The notes under the pieces were generated by a model that saw nothing but the letters and a program-made list of their open reading frames with translations, had not been told where the DNA came from and made no database searches. From contig NC_061800.1 in NCBI RefSeq assembly GCF_021462225.1, forward strand, positions 6,396,501 through 6,460,500: DNA of 64,000 bases. Reading direction: 5' to 3'. Below are positions 11,436 through 26,400 of this stretch, in pieces. The number at the start of each line of letters is the position of its first letter. Position 1 is the stretch's first letter. This stretch comes from Girardinichthys multiradiatus. Taxonomy: Eukaryota > Chordata > Actinopteri > Cyprinodontiformes > Goodeidae. Position numbers and translations under genes: made by a program.

Positions 11436-11494
11436 CTCAGGCGCATTTACTGTGATTCCACCGAACCAGTCTCGCCGGAGCGAGATAAAAGCAG
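11436..11494 (+). CDS. epsti1: EPSTI1 exon with N-terminal conserved motif
   Basis: Encodes SGAFTVIPPNQSRRSEIKA, matching the YTLIAPNINRRNEIQ region of mammalian EPSTI1. The acceptor is ambiguous because ctcag occurs twice in tandem, so the exon begins at 11436 (phase 2 entry) or 11441 (phase 1 entry). Donor is gcag/gtaatg, leaving a single G of the next codon. The upstream coding exon with the initiator Met is not identified. Confidence 0.8.
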
Positions 11495-14400
11495 GTAATG
11501 ATCCAGCTAAGTCTGGTTTGATCTTTATAAACGTTTGAAAAATTTGCTTCCAGTGATTGATGTGGAATGTTTCTGCAGTGGCTCAGAAAGAAGAGGAAGA
11601 ACTTCAGAGGTGGAAAGAGACACACAAGCCTCCTCCTTTGCAACTTAATCCAGAAAGACTGGGTAATCATCACACAGTGACAATGCTTATTACATTATGT
11701 GTATCATTGGGATTATCTTAACTTTATAGTTCCTGATATCTGTTAATCCATCCAGGTGGTGGGGATGTAACGTTAGCTGAAGCCAGGCAGAGGCAGTTTA
11801 CTGATGTGAAGTGCTACAAGATACAGAAGAAGGTACATGAACTTTTTTGCTATTGTTTATTTGTCTGGGAAGCTACATTAGATTATTATGGCAGGTCAAA
11901 CACACAATATTTACATATATATATATATTCTATGACAAAACATGAAAATGTACAATGCCTTGCAAAGGAATTCCTAACGCTTCAAGTTAGCATTTTGTCA
12001 CAGACTTCTAAGTATTTTATTTGAATTTTATTGACCAACACAAAGTTATGCATAACTGTGAAGTGGAAGGAAACATTTTTCACAAAACAAATCTAAAAGG
12101 TTTGACGTGTAATTTTATTTAGCCCCCTTTACTCAGATACTCATGTGTGCAGCTGACTCTCAGTTTAAATGGAGAGCTGTTCTGTGAAGGACAGCTTTCC
12201 ATTTTTGGTCTGCTAGAGAACATTAGGGATCAAACATCAAGAACATCAAGGAACACAGCGCACAGTTCAGATGTAGGGTTTGTTACAATTTGTTTATGTG
12301 GAGAAACAAATTGCAGAGAGGAGGCAGACAGGGAACAGTAAACAAAGCCTTTACTGAAGAACTGAAGAAAATCAAAAACTTTAAACTTGGAGTCAACTGT
12401 GAGGAAAGGCAAGGACCAAGACATGGGCGGTCCACCTCAACTGACAGGCCGGACAAGAAGTTAATTAATTAGAGAAGCAACCAAGAGGTCCATGGGAACT
12501 CTGGAGGAGCTGCAGAAATTCACAAGTCAATTGGAAGAATCTGTTCACAGGCAACTACCCTTTGAGCACTCCATTAATCTAGCCTTTAGCTAGAAACTCA
12601 TTGTTTAAATGAAAGCCATATAAGCTTCTTCATAGATTGGCTCAAGCCAAATGGGCGACAAAATAAAATGTGGAAGATAAAGTATTTGCTATCGGGAGCT
12701 GAGGACAAAAACATGCCACACTTTTTAGATTTTTATTTGTAAAACTTGTTTATTTTAATTACTCTCCTTTCATTTGACAAATATGCACTACTCTGTTTTT
12801 GTTCATTACATGAAACCCCTATGAAAGATGACTGAAGATTCTGTTTGCAACATGACTATGAGAAAAATTCCAGGGGTGTGAATACTTTAGCAGGCACTTT
12901 AAAATGGCATCGACAGGTCCAAAACATTTTTTGTTTGTATTTTCACCTATTTGAATTATTCTGTGTCCTATTTCATAATCCCCAAACATTTTAACTCACG
13001 GCTGTAATGAAGCAAGATAATTAAAAAACATACTTTTTGATTGAGTAGGTTTTGAAACACTGTGTCTGTATGTGCCTATACAATAATATTGAAAATGACT
13101 GTTATCTGGGCTTTTAAATCTAATTTTTTTTCAAGCTTAAAAAAGAGGATATGGACAAGAAGAGGAGGCAAGAGGAGGAGGAAGAGTTACAGAAGATGAA
13201 GGCCAAACAGAGGGAGAAGGTGAAACCAGATTTAGATTGCACAATATCTGTGCAGTTTATGAAATCATAACCATTCTTGCATTATCAATGTTTGATATAT
13301 CGCAATCACAAAGGACTGAGAGGGTGTTACTGTTTACATTTACATTCCTTCACTCTGCATACTAATGATACATTAGATCAGATGGCTGCATTTATAGGTC
13401 TGATCTGTAAAAGTTCAGCTCTGTGAACCAGGTCAGAGGAAGATTTAAAAACACCAGGTGAGGAAGTGGTACAATTATGGCCAAACGCTTAGGCAATGAC
13501 ACAAATATTGGGTTTATTAGATTACTATTTTTAAATGTCTTTAGTCCACTGAAGAACAATTAAAAAAACATTTAAAGTATTTTATTAGCACGTACATCTA
13601 ATTTATTGATTAACTGTTTCTCATGGAGGTTATTATCTGGGGAGTTTCCTAACCTCAGTCAGATCCAAAATTTAAATGTTCTAATTTTTGAGGCTCTTCA
13701 ATGTTGATTTTACTTTGCATCACTGTCCTCCGTCATGCTTGATCCACAGATCATCACCAAACTGTACCTAAATTGTTGGAAGACGTTGCTCTTATTAAAC
13801 AGAATTGTGGGTAAGCCCACTTAAGTGATGTGGATTTTATCACAATGCTTCCCTGTTGGCACCACACACTTTTGCTTCTGTGGAAAAATGATTTTCCAGA
13901 TGTCCCAAACAATCAAATGGAGGATTCTGAGAAAATAACAGCTTTCCATCCTGGCCCTGCAGTTTGTCCTTAATGTCCTTAATGTTCTTCTTTAACTTTC
14001 TTTGTAGTTGCCACCAGTGCTGATCAAGCTCTGCACTGGTGGCAACAAAATTTTGTGGGGCACTATTGTCGATGATAATGCAACCTCTTGGACATCCTGA
14101 AGTCTTCTTCTCTTTAGCTAAAACTCACATCTTCAAGTATTTTATGATCCACAGAACTCTGCTTTCAGCCGCAATATTCTTAGCAGCGGTTTCCTTCAAT
14201 GTGGGGTCAGTTTGATGCGAAATGACGATGCTGATGGCTACAACCTTTACCTTGAAGAAACCGATGCAATAACAATGTGAACTGTCACCATAAAAACTGA
14301 CGCCATAAATTTTAAAAATGCAACAGTTTGAGCTAAAACCCTTGGCCATCACTGTAAATGCAGATTTAGTTTTTTACTCAGTAGCTCAGCTGTCTGGCTT

Positions 14401-17400
14401 TCTAGCAGACTCCTCTATACCCCCTGGTTATTGTGATTTTGGTTTATTTTGACCAATATATGCCACATAATTCAATAAAACCTCCAGAAATAAAGCTTCT
14501 TCTAAAAGGGGAAATATTAGGCCAGCTTGAACATATGCACAGATGTGACTAAGGAATATAAAATTAAAAGATTTTTAATATTAATATTTCAAGACTTTCA
14601 TTGTGTTCCTCAGGTGCTTAATGTTCCCTCAGTGAGAATGATCAGGATTAGCCTGTAGATGTCAGCATAGACAAGCATCCACCAGCTTTGGATTGGTGCA
14701 GTTTCCCCGTTACACACAGCATCAGACAGAAGAACCACCTTACTGATGGGTTTTTAGCTTTTCAGACACTAAAGGGATGTCAGACATGTTTTTATCCACG
14801 TCTGGCCATGCTCCTGGTCGGATCAAGGTTAATGGGTTGCTGCTGCTCTGGGAAAGGCTGATTAATGGTGGAGACCAAACTGGTACCCTTAGACACCTTT
14901 TCCTGTTGCGCCATTGGAACATAGTGGGATTCTAGCTAATAAATCCATGGTGAGAAACAGTCTCAACTTAGATTATGGACGTGATGAAACAAGATGCTGG
15001 CAAATACTTGCCTCTTGCTTGGGAATACGTCATCCTAATCGCCTCTTTTTACAGGAATTACTGTCTTAGTACTCACAGATGTTTACATCACTGGTCTCAA
15101 AACACAACCTTAAAATACAGAAACAACATTTTGTTGTACAAATGATGATGCATTTCTTTAAAAAGCTTACAGATGAAAAAACAAAGTAGATTGAGGTTCT
15201 TTTTGGATGGATAAAAACACTAAAAACATAAAACCTTTTCTTACTTACAAAATCTCTATACAATCAAGAGAATAAAACAGTCAATTTAATGCATAGAGAA
15301 CATATGATAGTTATAATATGATATATGACAGTCATAATCCAGTTCTAGGTAAGGTAGAATCTAACTTTGGCTCTGTAGAGGTGATACAATGTAGTGTGAG
15401 ATCAGAACCAGTCCAAGGCACCAGCAAACTAAGCCGCTTCTTAGGGCGCCCAAATCATCAATGGCATCCCACTAAATGCCTGAATTTTAATACAGGCGTA
15501 AAATATTATTTTTGAGAATGAGAAGATATTACATTTGGTTTGACAGTTTCATCATAGAAAAATGAAAAGAATTCAAATTTAAGATTTGAAAAACTGACCA
15601 ATTTACTTTGTCAGAATGCAAAGAATAATCTTCATTGGCTGATTATTTTGTTAAAAATTGATGCTTCGAGTTCAGTCTTTGTGTTTGTTCACAAATATAT
15701 ATCAACAAATAAAAACCAAATATCCATGATTGTTTTTAAGCTCGGCCAATTAAACTTGGGCCCCTCTCCCAGATTCCACCAGATCTGAGTTGAAATGCTG
15801 TTAATGGTGGTGATGCTCTTAACAGGAAGAGGGACCCCAAAACAGATTCTGTTTAAGAATCAACCTTGGGCCAGCCCAATTCAAAATTTTAAGTGCAAGG
15901 TTCAGTCTACTGCAGAGAGAACAAACAATACATTTGGATTTCAGGTTGTGAGGAACTACCCAGAGAATCTCTGTTTTGTCAGTGAAACAACAAGGTAACA
16001 TGAACATCCGTGTATCAACAGTATAAAAGGGGTAAGTTAAGTTGTACTGTCTAACACCCCTGTTAAGATACCAGGTTTTTGTATGATGGAGAATATTGGA
16101 CTATGATAAATCATTTTAGAACTTCGTCCAGATGTAACATAGTATTTATCCTTCGCAAAAAAATGAAATATACCTAAAAAGGTTCAGTAATCTTGCTGCA
16201 TAAGTGTGCACACCCTTAAACTAATACTTGAGTTCTGGATTTAGTTTCAGGACTCAGTCTTCTTTGGTAGGACTCATAATCCCACTTCTTGACTTGGTAA
16301 TATTCGCTCAGACTACGTTCTAGAGGTTCTCCAGATCTATAGGTGAGCACACAGATTTTCTGTTGAATTTATTTCAAAACTCTGAGTCTGTCGTTTGAGA
16401 ACATTTCTACTTCAACGTGGACTTGATTGTTATACCAAATGAACAATCTGGAATTAAAGGTCCATAATTTGAGGTTTGTTTTAATCACACCAAAACATAT
16501 TCTCCAACAAGGTTCTGAAGAATTTTAACCAGGCCCAGAGTTTTAGTTAGACTCAGTATAGTTGATGGAGGGTGTGAACTTACAAATACTGAATGCAGAA
16601 GCTGACTCAAAAAGTCCTTCATGCATCACTTTAATGGTTGCACACTTCCAAGTTATTGCAGCTTTCTAATCCTTTCACATTTTACCACCTAACAGACTTA
16701 TTTTTCAGTTGAATTGTACACGATAGTTGTCACAAAAGGGTTTATCAGGGTCTAATGTTTTTTCAAATTACAAAGTTCTAATATTTAACATGGATGTGTA
16801 CACTTTTGAGATCAGCTGTATTATGCAAAAGGACAATGAACTGACCCTTGTGGAAACCCATGGTCAATGTGACTCTGTTGGATTTATAGTTACCAACAGA
16901 AGGATGTGGAAAAACACAGTTAAGAATAGAACCTTTTGAACCAGAACGCGTCGGGGATGCTGAGGATGGACTGATCAAAAACTGCAGTGGCCAAGCATTA
17001 CAAAACACAGAGCTAATTTTAGATATATATCTTAAAACCCTTTGCATACAAATTGAAAATACAAGAGGATTTTTCCATTATTATGAGGTATGATGTTCTC
17101 TTTAGCAGTTCAGAGCAGATAGATCAGTTTAGTTTAGATGCACAGTGTTTTGCACTTTATTTTGCAGTACCTGTAGCCCATATAGCATGCTGTAACATTG
17201 AGATTCTATTGTGTAATGTAACTGCTGACTGTATTGCGTTTCAGTCCGAATGTCTGAAGAAGATGAAGGAGCAGGAGGACGAGAGGAGGAGGGAGCAGCT
17301 CCATCAGGATCACATCAGGTCAGCTTGGGATCAGGTTCATTTGGCTCTCACCACTGTCAGCCTTTCATAATGTGTTTTTTGAGTTGTTTATCTCTTGTTT

Positions 17401-20400
17401 TGCTCTGGAGGTGAGTCATAAATGTAGCATCAGATGACACAATCGCCTGCCCTCCACAAAGGAAGCGGCCATTGTCTGAGCCTCTGAAGATCGACTGTGG
17501 AATTATTACAGGATTCTGAGCAAGTTGCATTTGCCTCTGGCAGGGGGCAAAATAGCCTTACAGTGTGCTGCAAAAGTATTCACACCTCAGGAACGTTTTT
17601 AAAATTTTGTGTCGTTACAATCACAAACTTCAGTGTATGTTATGGGGTTTATGTGATGGACCAACACAAAATAGTGCAAAGCTATAATTTTGGCAAAGTA
17701 TGCATGTTTTTTTTTTTTTCTTTGCTAAGAAAAATCTGAAAAGTGTCATTTGTATACAGGCACCCTGAGTCAATACCGGCTGAGTAGTATCACTTTTTAC
17801 TGCAGCTGTAGCTGTTATAGAATGTCTCTACCAGCTTTACACAACTAGAGACTGACATTTTATGCCCATTTTTCTTTGCAAGATGAGTCAGATTGGATGG
17901 CAAACAAGTCTCGCCATAGGCTCTCAGTTTGATTTAGTTCTGGACTGTGACTGGGTCATTCTAACATATGAACATGCTTTGTCCTAAACCATTCTATTGT
18001 AGCTCTGGCTGCACATTTAGAGTCGATGTCCTGCTTGAAATTGAACCTCCATCCCAGTCTGAAGTCTTTTACAGCGTCTAACAGGATTTTGTTCTATTAT
18101 TATAGAACAATTATTATTCTATTATTATTGTCCTGGAGGTTCCATCCATCTTCCAATCAGCTCGGACCACTCTCCCTGGCCCTGGTGAAGAAAAGCATTC
18201 CCTCAGCTTGATGCTGCAATCATCATATTTCACAGTGGGGATGCTGTGTGATGTTCAATGTTAGCTCTCTACACATAGCTTTTTGAGCCTCCCATATGGC
18301 TTGTGGCATCTGTGAACGAGCCTCTTATGGCTTTCTTTCAGCAACATCTTCTTGCCACCCTAATGGCCAGATTTATGGAGTTCTCAACTAATACTTATAT
18401 TCTCCCACATGAGTTGTGGATCTCTACAGCTCCTCCAGAGTGTCCGTGGGCCTTTTGGCTGCTTCTACAAATAATGCACTCCCTTCCTGGTCTGTCAGTT
18501 TAGGTGGGCAGCCATCTCTCACTAGGTATGCAGTTGTGCCATACTCTTTTCACACCATTTTCAGACAAAAGATTGAACAAAATCTGTGAGATGTCCAAAG
18601 CTTTGGATTTTGTTTTAAAACTCAACCCTGCTGTAAACTTTTCCAGAACTTTCACCCTGGCCTGTCTGCTGTTTTCCTTGGTCTTCATGAAGTTGTTTAT
18701 TCACTAATGTTTCATCTAGAAAGAAAGAACAGATAAACTTTGAGCCAGTTTTCAAAGATAGAGTCTGAAAGAGAGCACATAAAATTAGTCACAGTAAAAG
18801 CTCAGTCAATTGCTATATCTAGGAGAGAGAAAGGATTAAACACTGAAAGACAGGGCCAAGTGGTTCATCTGTAGAAGGTGAGCATTACGATGTTGCAAGC
18901 AGAAGCTTGGACAATGCCCCTCTCCAGAAAGGTGTCACAGGTAGACACAGAGTCAGGCCAGGTGTAGCTTCTAAGAAGAGAAAAGAGAGAGAACATAAAG
19001 TTAAAGGTCATTATGTCCTCCAGCAGCCTAAGCCTATAGCAGCATAACTACAGAGATAGTTTCAGTTTATTTATTTATATAGCGCTTATTTACAACAATG
19101 TCATCTCAAGGCACCCCATAAAAGGAGGCCCGACCAAACCACCGAGTGCAAGAGCCCGGCCACCCCAGAGCGGGCCACGTGTTGGGGCACTAAGTAAAAT
19201 AATAAACTGACAAAGTTTGTCCATCTAGAGCCCACTGATGGCCATTGTTATACTAAAAACCACAAGGATTAGGATACTTCTCTTTTTCTGACTGATTATA
19301 ACCATCGGAAAAGAGAGGAGGTCCAACAGGTAGCAGAAATGGAGGGTGTGTTTACACCTCAACCATAACTGAGCCGGTTTAGGCTAAACCTGACTCCCCC
19401 TTACTCCGTCCAACAGGGAGGGAGGAAGGCGGAGGTAAAAAAATAAGGAAGATAGCCTAAGCCACTCTAACCATAAGCTTTATCAAAAAGGAAAGTTTTA
19501 ATCCTAGCCTTAAAAGTAGACAGGGTGTCTGCCTCACGGACTAAAACTGGGAGCTGGTTCCACAGGAGAGGAGCTCAATAACTAAAGGATCTGCCTCCCA
19601 TTCTACTTCTAGAGACTCTAGGAACCACCAGTAAACCCGCAGTCTGAGAACGAAGTGCTCTGTTAGGAACATATGGACCAATCAGATCTCTGATGTATGA
19701 TGGAGCTAGATCATTAAGGGCTTTATATGTGAGGAGGAGAATTTTAAATTCTATTCTGGATTTAACAGGGAGCCAATGAAAGGAAGCTAAAATAGGAAAA
19801 ATATGATCTCTCTTTTTAATTTTCATCAGAACGCTTGCTGCAGCATTTTGAATCAGCTGAAGGCTTTTAACTGCATTTTGTGATCCTGATAGTAAGGAAT
19901 TACAATAGTCCAGCCTTGAAGTAACATATACATGGACTAGTTTTTCAGCATCACTCCTGGATGGGATATTTCTAAATTTGGCAATGTTCCGGAGGTGAAA
20001 GAAGGAAATTCTAGAAACCTGTTTAATATGGGATTTAAATGACATGTCCTGGTCAAAAATAACTCCAAGGTTTTTTACTTTATTACCAGAGGTCAATTTA
20101 ATGCCATCCAGGTTAAGTGATTGACTAAGCAGTTTCTTTTTTAAAGACTCCAGTCCAAAGACGACAACTTCTGTCTTGTCTGAATTTAGAAGCAAAAAAT
20201 GTAAAGTCATCCAAGTTTTTATGTCTTCAAGACATTCTTGTAGTATATCTAACTGGTTGGGCTCATCAGGATTTATGGGTAAGTAAAGCTGAGTATCATC
20301 AGCGTAACAGTGAAAATGTATCCTATGCTGCCTGATAATTTGACCTATTGGAAGCATTTGGTATATAGTAAAGAGTTTACGGTATATAGTAAAGAGAATT

Positions 20401-23400
20401 GGCCCAAGTACTGAACCCTGTGGTACTCCACAATTAACCCTCGAGTTTAAAGATGATTTATCATTTACATGAACAAACTGGAATCTGTCAGACAAATAAG
20501 ATTTTAACCAGACTAGTGCTGTTCCCCTGATCCCTACAGCATATTCCAGCCTTTCTAAGAGAATATTGTGATCGACTGTATCAAATGCAGCACTGAGATC
20601 TAAGAGGACAAGTACAGACACAACTCCATTATCTGAGGTCATGAGAATATCATTTGTGACTTTCAGCAGAGCTGTTTCAGTGCAATGATGAGTCTCTATG
20701 AGGAACTCTTCAAACAGATCATTGCTGTGTAAATACTCACATATTTGATTAGCAACTATTTTCTCAAGAATTTTAGATTAGAATGGAAGATGAGATATAG
20801 GTCTGTAAATTTGTCTGTAATTTTTCAAGTCATCTCGATCAAGCGAAGGTTTCTTAAGTAAAGGTTTAATTACAGCTACCTTAAAAGCTTGTGGTACATA
20901 TCCATTTAGTAAGGATAGATTAATCATATCTAAAATGGGGCTGGTAATCAGAGGGAACACTTCCTTAAATAATTTGGTTGGGATTGGGTCTAACATACAA
21001 GTTGAAGGTTTAGATGAAGCTAATATTTCTGATAACTCAGGAACCTCCACAGGATCAAAACAGTCCAAACACAAATCAGGTTTTGCAATTATTTCCAGGG
21101 TTGTCTCACTTGCTGAGGATGAAGTAATCATCTTCGGGAGTATGTCAAAGATTTTATTTTTAATAGAGTCAATTTGATTTAAGAAGAATCCCATAAAGTC
21201 ATGACTGCTGAGAGCTAAGGTAATGGATGGCTCAACAGAGCTATGACTCTGTGTAAGTTTAGCAACTGTACTAAAGAGAAACCTAGGATTATTACAAAAA
21301 ACACTGAACAGCAGAAAAAAGGTGAAGAAGCAAAGACGGCTTTATAAGTGTTGCTAATCAGTTAAGGGTTGATGAGATGCAATGGGAACATGGCCAAACA
21401 TATCCAGTCAGGCTCCCTGACCTGCAGAAACAAAGAATACTCTTAGGCTTCATAATTCATGGCTGGTTCTGTTGGGCTGAATAATGACAGAGGATGCACT
21501 GTGTTTATGTTTTGTAGGACAACTGAGAGTTTTCTGCAGAGGTGTGAGAGGAGATCAGCTGCTCCATCCAGCACTGCTGCTCAGACATCATCCATGGTGA
21601 GCTTCTGAGTTTCCATGAAGACACACCGTGTTCAGTGTGCGCCTCAGGGTTCAGAACTGAGTTGTATAAGTGGCACTGAACACTAAATCTTTGTGGGTAT
21701 TAACACCAATAGAGCTGTCTTTGCAGGCTGTTTTCTGAGTAAATACTTCTGGGTGCGGTGTTTTTATCGTCTGAGACAGCCAGGGAAATAAGTTCTGTCC
21801 CCTATATACTAGGGTGGAGGAACTTACAATATTCCTAGTCAGAGCGGGCGGACAGCAAGATCATGTCCAGCAGAGAGAGAGATAAAACATTTCTTCCTAG
21901 TCTTACTGCCCAGTGTTGTTTCTCTGTCTGCTCCTGTTACTTTCTTTTGGGATTTTTTTTCCTTCTCTGCTTTCTCCTCTCTTTTTCTCAGACTTCTCTT
22001 CCACTCTGTGTTTGTTTTCCTGCAAGGGAATGAATGGAGTGGTAGCAGAGTTCAAGGGACTTCCCAGAGTTCAAACTGAGTGGAGACAGACTTATAGTGT
22101 GAGATAAATGTAAGAATTCTGTGGAAAATAAATCAGTGGAACAACCTGTGCCAGTAAATGTACCTGCAGAAAACCCCCTGCTCTTCAACAATCGGCCAAT
22201 GTCTTGTCAGTTAATGAGGTCAAGTTGTAGTTTTTTTTTTTTTAATTTCCTGTCTTGAAGAGTCTTTTCAATTCTGCTGAACTTTGAACAACATCTCAAC
22301 TGCATACTTTGCTTTGTTTGTTTTTTTAATATTTTGCAGCACTAGTGGCCTTTATTTTTGTTATATTTTTCAAAGTAGGCAGACAGGAAGTGGGGTGGAG
22401 AAAAGGCAAGACTTGCAGCATATGTTCCCTGAGGTCAAGACTCGAACCCAGCTGGGATGGCTGCATCGAGGATTGAGGCCTCCATACATGGCTCTACTGC
22501 TACTTTGCGCCCGTTCTTTCTTTCCACCTGTCACATGTAAAGCATTTAACATTGTGAGCAGCAGTGGACTGAGCACACACATTTGAGGCAACCCAGTGTT
22601 TAGCATGATGGATTCAGAGCGGCTTTTTAAATGCTGTTTGACTGTGGTCAGTTGGTCAAAAATAGTCAAATTGTATTAAAGAGCAAACTTGTGTGATTAT
22701 ATTTACTTCTCAGTATAAATATTAAGACACAACAAGGCAGAAATTTAGGTTCTAAACGTTGACCAGTGTCTACACTAGCATTGCAAAACAGAGATCTGCT
22801 CTGTAGCTGACTTTTTGGGGATGAAGAATAATTATTTGCCAACTGACATTTAATACCGACAAAGTGTCAGTTTATACCATGACTGGAGAATGTTTTCAAC
22901 CTGCTTTGAAAACATTCACAATCAATGGAAATAGTGCATAATAAAAACAGTGTAGAAAATAATAACTACAATTGTAATTAATTGAAAATGTGATCTGAGC
23001 ATTTTTCTGATTGCTTATCTTTATAATTTAACAAACATTTTGTTTCAATTTATTTTTCAAATTATTTAGCTTAGCGTGGTTTCAGCCTTTCTCTGTATCT
23101 TTTTCCTTGGAGTTTTTGTGTCATTAATGTCTGGATTATTACCACCTACTGGCACTGTATTACATGATTTTAGATTACAGTCCCTAAGACCATTTTTCCA
23201 TAGATGCTTAATAAAAGATTTAAAGGTTTAAAGTTAAATAAATATCCAAATAAAGTATGATAAAACCAAACTGAACATTATATAATAAAGAAATGAAACA
23301 AAATGCTTTAAATATCAACATTTTTTAGAAAATCGGGAGGATTTTGAAGACATTGTAAAAAACACAGTTTGACCAAGATATGATGACCAAGTTAAAAGTA

Positions 23401-26400
23401 AAAAAGTTTTTAAAATGTGCCATTTTATTTCAACACTGTGAAAAATGTCAGAACTTTGTCCTGATGAGAATGTTGGTCTATTCCTCCAGACGCACTAACT
23501 TTTAATCTGTCATCTAATTCTTTTGAGTACTTAGGAATCACTATGTCACAATCTAAGCTCTCTTCACAAGAGGTATTTCACAGAGTTAATTGAAAAGACT
23601 GAATTTTCAGAGATGAAATGCGCACCCCCTCTTAATAGTTGGTCGAATCAAAACAATTAGTTTTTCTTTCAGACTCCTCTCTTCCTCCCTAAATCTTTCT
23701 TTAAATCACTTGATGCTCTGTTACATTTGAGCAGGAAAAACCCTCCAAAAAGCATTTTACAAAGACCTAAAAGTGGCGGAGGCTTTGCCTTACCCCATAT
23801 GCTTCCGTATTATTGGACCTCCAATCTCCAATAGCTTAAGAAATTGTATCATTCCCCAGTACTGATTGGTGCATTTTAGAAGCAAACTCGTGTACTTTGA
23901 CGTCCCTCCCCACCTTGCTTTTTGCTCCCCTCTCAACATGTTCCCCCGTACTGTTCTGATTGAAAATATTTAAATAGTTTTGACAACATTATCGATTGAA
24001 GTCCACCCTCGCCCCAATTTGCAATGATAATTGTTTTTGCCCTCCTCCTGGAATTTTACATTTAAAATATGGAAGGAAGGAAAAGGGTCTGGCCTCTTTC
24101 TGTGATCTCTATTTTGATGAGACATTTGGAAGTTTTACAAACCTTGCCACTAAATTCAACATACCAAACCATGATCTTTCCCGAAACAGCCTAAGAAACC
24201 GTTAGAAAACATAATGTTACTGCATAACAATATTTCATCAATTTACAACACTATTTCCTTCATATTCAACCTTTCTCTCCTGGCTAAAGGACAAACAGGG
24301 GAAAGAGCTTGGGCTACAGCTAGACAAGGATGGGTGGCAGGACACCTACTTAGAGTAAATTGAACTTGTGCATGTGCTTTTATGAGTCTCATTCAGTTTA
24401 CGGTGGTATTCACGACCCACTACTGCTAAGCTAACAAAGTTTTTTTCTGACAAGAACGATAGCTGTATTAGATTTTCCCTTTCCCCATCAAATCACACAC
24501 ATACTTTTTTCTCCTGCTCTAAGCTCATATTTTCTTGGATGTCCCTTTTTAAAACTTTCTCTAACTTTCTACACATGCCTCTTCCTGCACGATGTGCACA
24601 CTCCTCCACATGGCCTCTCTGTTATGGTGCACTCACAAAGGAAGCCGCCCGAGGACCAGCTGTCTTCTGTCTTCCCTTGTCATTTTTTGCTTTTATTTCC
24701 TATTTTGATTTGTTAAATTCTCCCTCCCTTTCCTCTCCTTATCCTGTTCTGCACTTTTCCTTCTCATCTTTGCTCGCCCCTCTCCCAGGCCACAGCTCTG
24801 TCAGATAGACATCACAGATTGGGCGATGAAAGCTTGCGGCTGCACTCTGTGTATTTGATGTGGTTCCGACCCGGACTCTGAATCTGTTGTTCTTTCAGTA
24901 CTGGCTCCAGTATACAGACAGATATCCTCTTTATATCCTCTAGTTATGGGTGTGTGTACACAAATGTTGTGTGCGTTTGAGGGGGAGATTTAATGCTGCG
25001 CTTTAATGGGAGCAGAATGCTCCCACTGGTAGACTGCACTCGCCTCACCCTCACTGACCCATCTGCAGAGCTAGAGTGATCCAACCTCTAATTGTAATGT
25101 TTTCAAGCTGATGTCAAGAGTTACACAGATACTCAAGAAAAGTATAGATTTTTTTCAATATTCTTTTAATAGTTCTGTGGGATTTTGTTGGTTGGTTTTA
25201 AGTTGAGTTAATCAGCTTTGTATGTATTTAATTAAACTATTATCAAGTTAAGCTACTTTTCTTTCCACACTTGCTTCAGGTTACCTGTTTGTTATTAGCA
25301 ATTTTTTCCAAGCCTAACCAAGAAATGTATAATTTCTAAACCAAAACACCCACGCTAACGCCAAGCAGCAGAGAACAAAAATAAAGTGACAGAGACAAAT
25401 GCTGGTCTCACTGATGACACGTGTGTCTAAACTAAAGGCCATAACACTTCAGTCTTGCCTAGTGGACATTACTGCATTTTAAAGCTGGCTGTCGTTCTTT
25501 AGTTGACAATTCACTGCAGACTGCATGCTCACCATTAAAGGTGTGCCCCAGGACAAGAAAATGTAACAGTCTTATTTGCTTGCAAACTGCTTTCAAGCTG
25601 TGTTACCATTTTACAATTCTTTATACTCTTGAATAAAACATTTTTTTCAGAGCAAAAAAGTGGACAGTCAGGAGACAGATCAACAGACAAAAGGTATAAA
25701 AGAGCTGCAGCTGGAACACAAGAGGTACAGTGAACAAAACCAAACTTTTTCCTTTTTTTCTTTCCGTCCCTTTCTTTCAAGGAAGACCAGTTCTGTTTGG
25801 TAAATTTTCAGGTGACAAAAAGAACAGAATGTCAAGGTGTGGAAGCAGCAGACGTTCCACCAATAACTCTTAAGAGAATATTGTTTTTTAACTCTAGATG
25901 ACAAGCAGCATGTATGTAAAGCAGCCAACTGCAGGTCAGCTCACAGAGCAGACAGCCTGACTAATCAACCAAATAACATCAGCTTGCTATAGTTCTGTTC
26001 CTAAAGACCAGAACAGGTAGTGTAATAAAGTTATACACACAACAGGCATTTGGAAACTACTAAATTTAGTGAATCTTTAGTTTGAAATTTTGTTAAATAT
26101 AAGTAACAAAATAATTTTTATGCAGCAATAGAAATAATGAATGTTTTCTTGTTTTAAAACAAAGAAATCAGATTGTGTTTGAACAACCATAATTTCAATA
26201 GATTTGCAAATATTCACTTATTTTTAATAGGATGCTTGCAACACATTCCAAAAAACCTTGAACAGAGGTTGTATAACATTTGTGTTTACATATTATGATA
26301 CCATGAACTGTGATATATTTACTCTGGGTTATCATAACGTGAGAATGTCATGCAGGCCCTTGCCTGTTACTAGGCCATTAGATTGAAGAAATCAGTAGTT

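Noticed and set aside
22024..22104. Exon-like block with acceptor tcctgcaag in the intron after EPSTI1 exon six
   Set aside because: The encoded residues do not resemble EPSTI1, the frame reaches a stop, and no good GT donor follows.
22438..22451. B-box sequence considered as a functional tRNA gene
   Set aside because: No cloverleaf can be drawn with the upstream sequence and the unit repeats elsewhere as a SINE.
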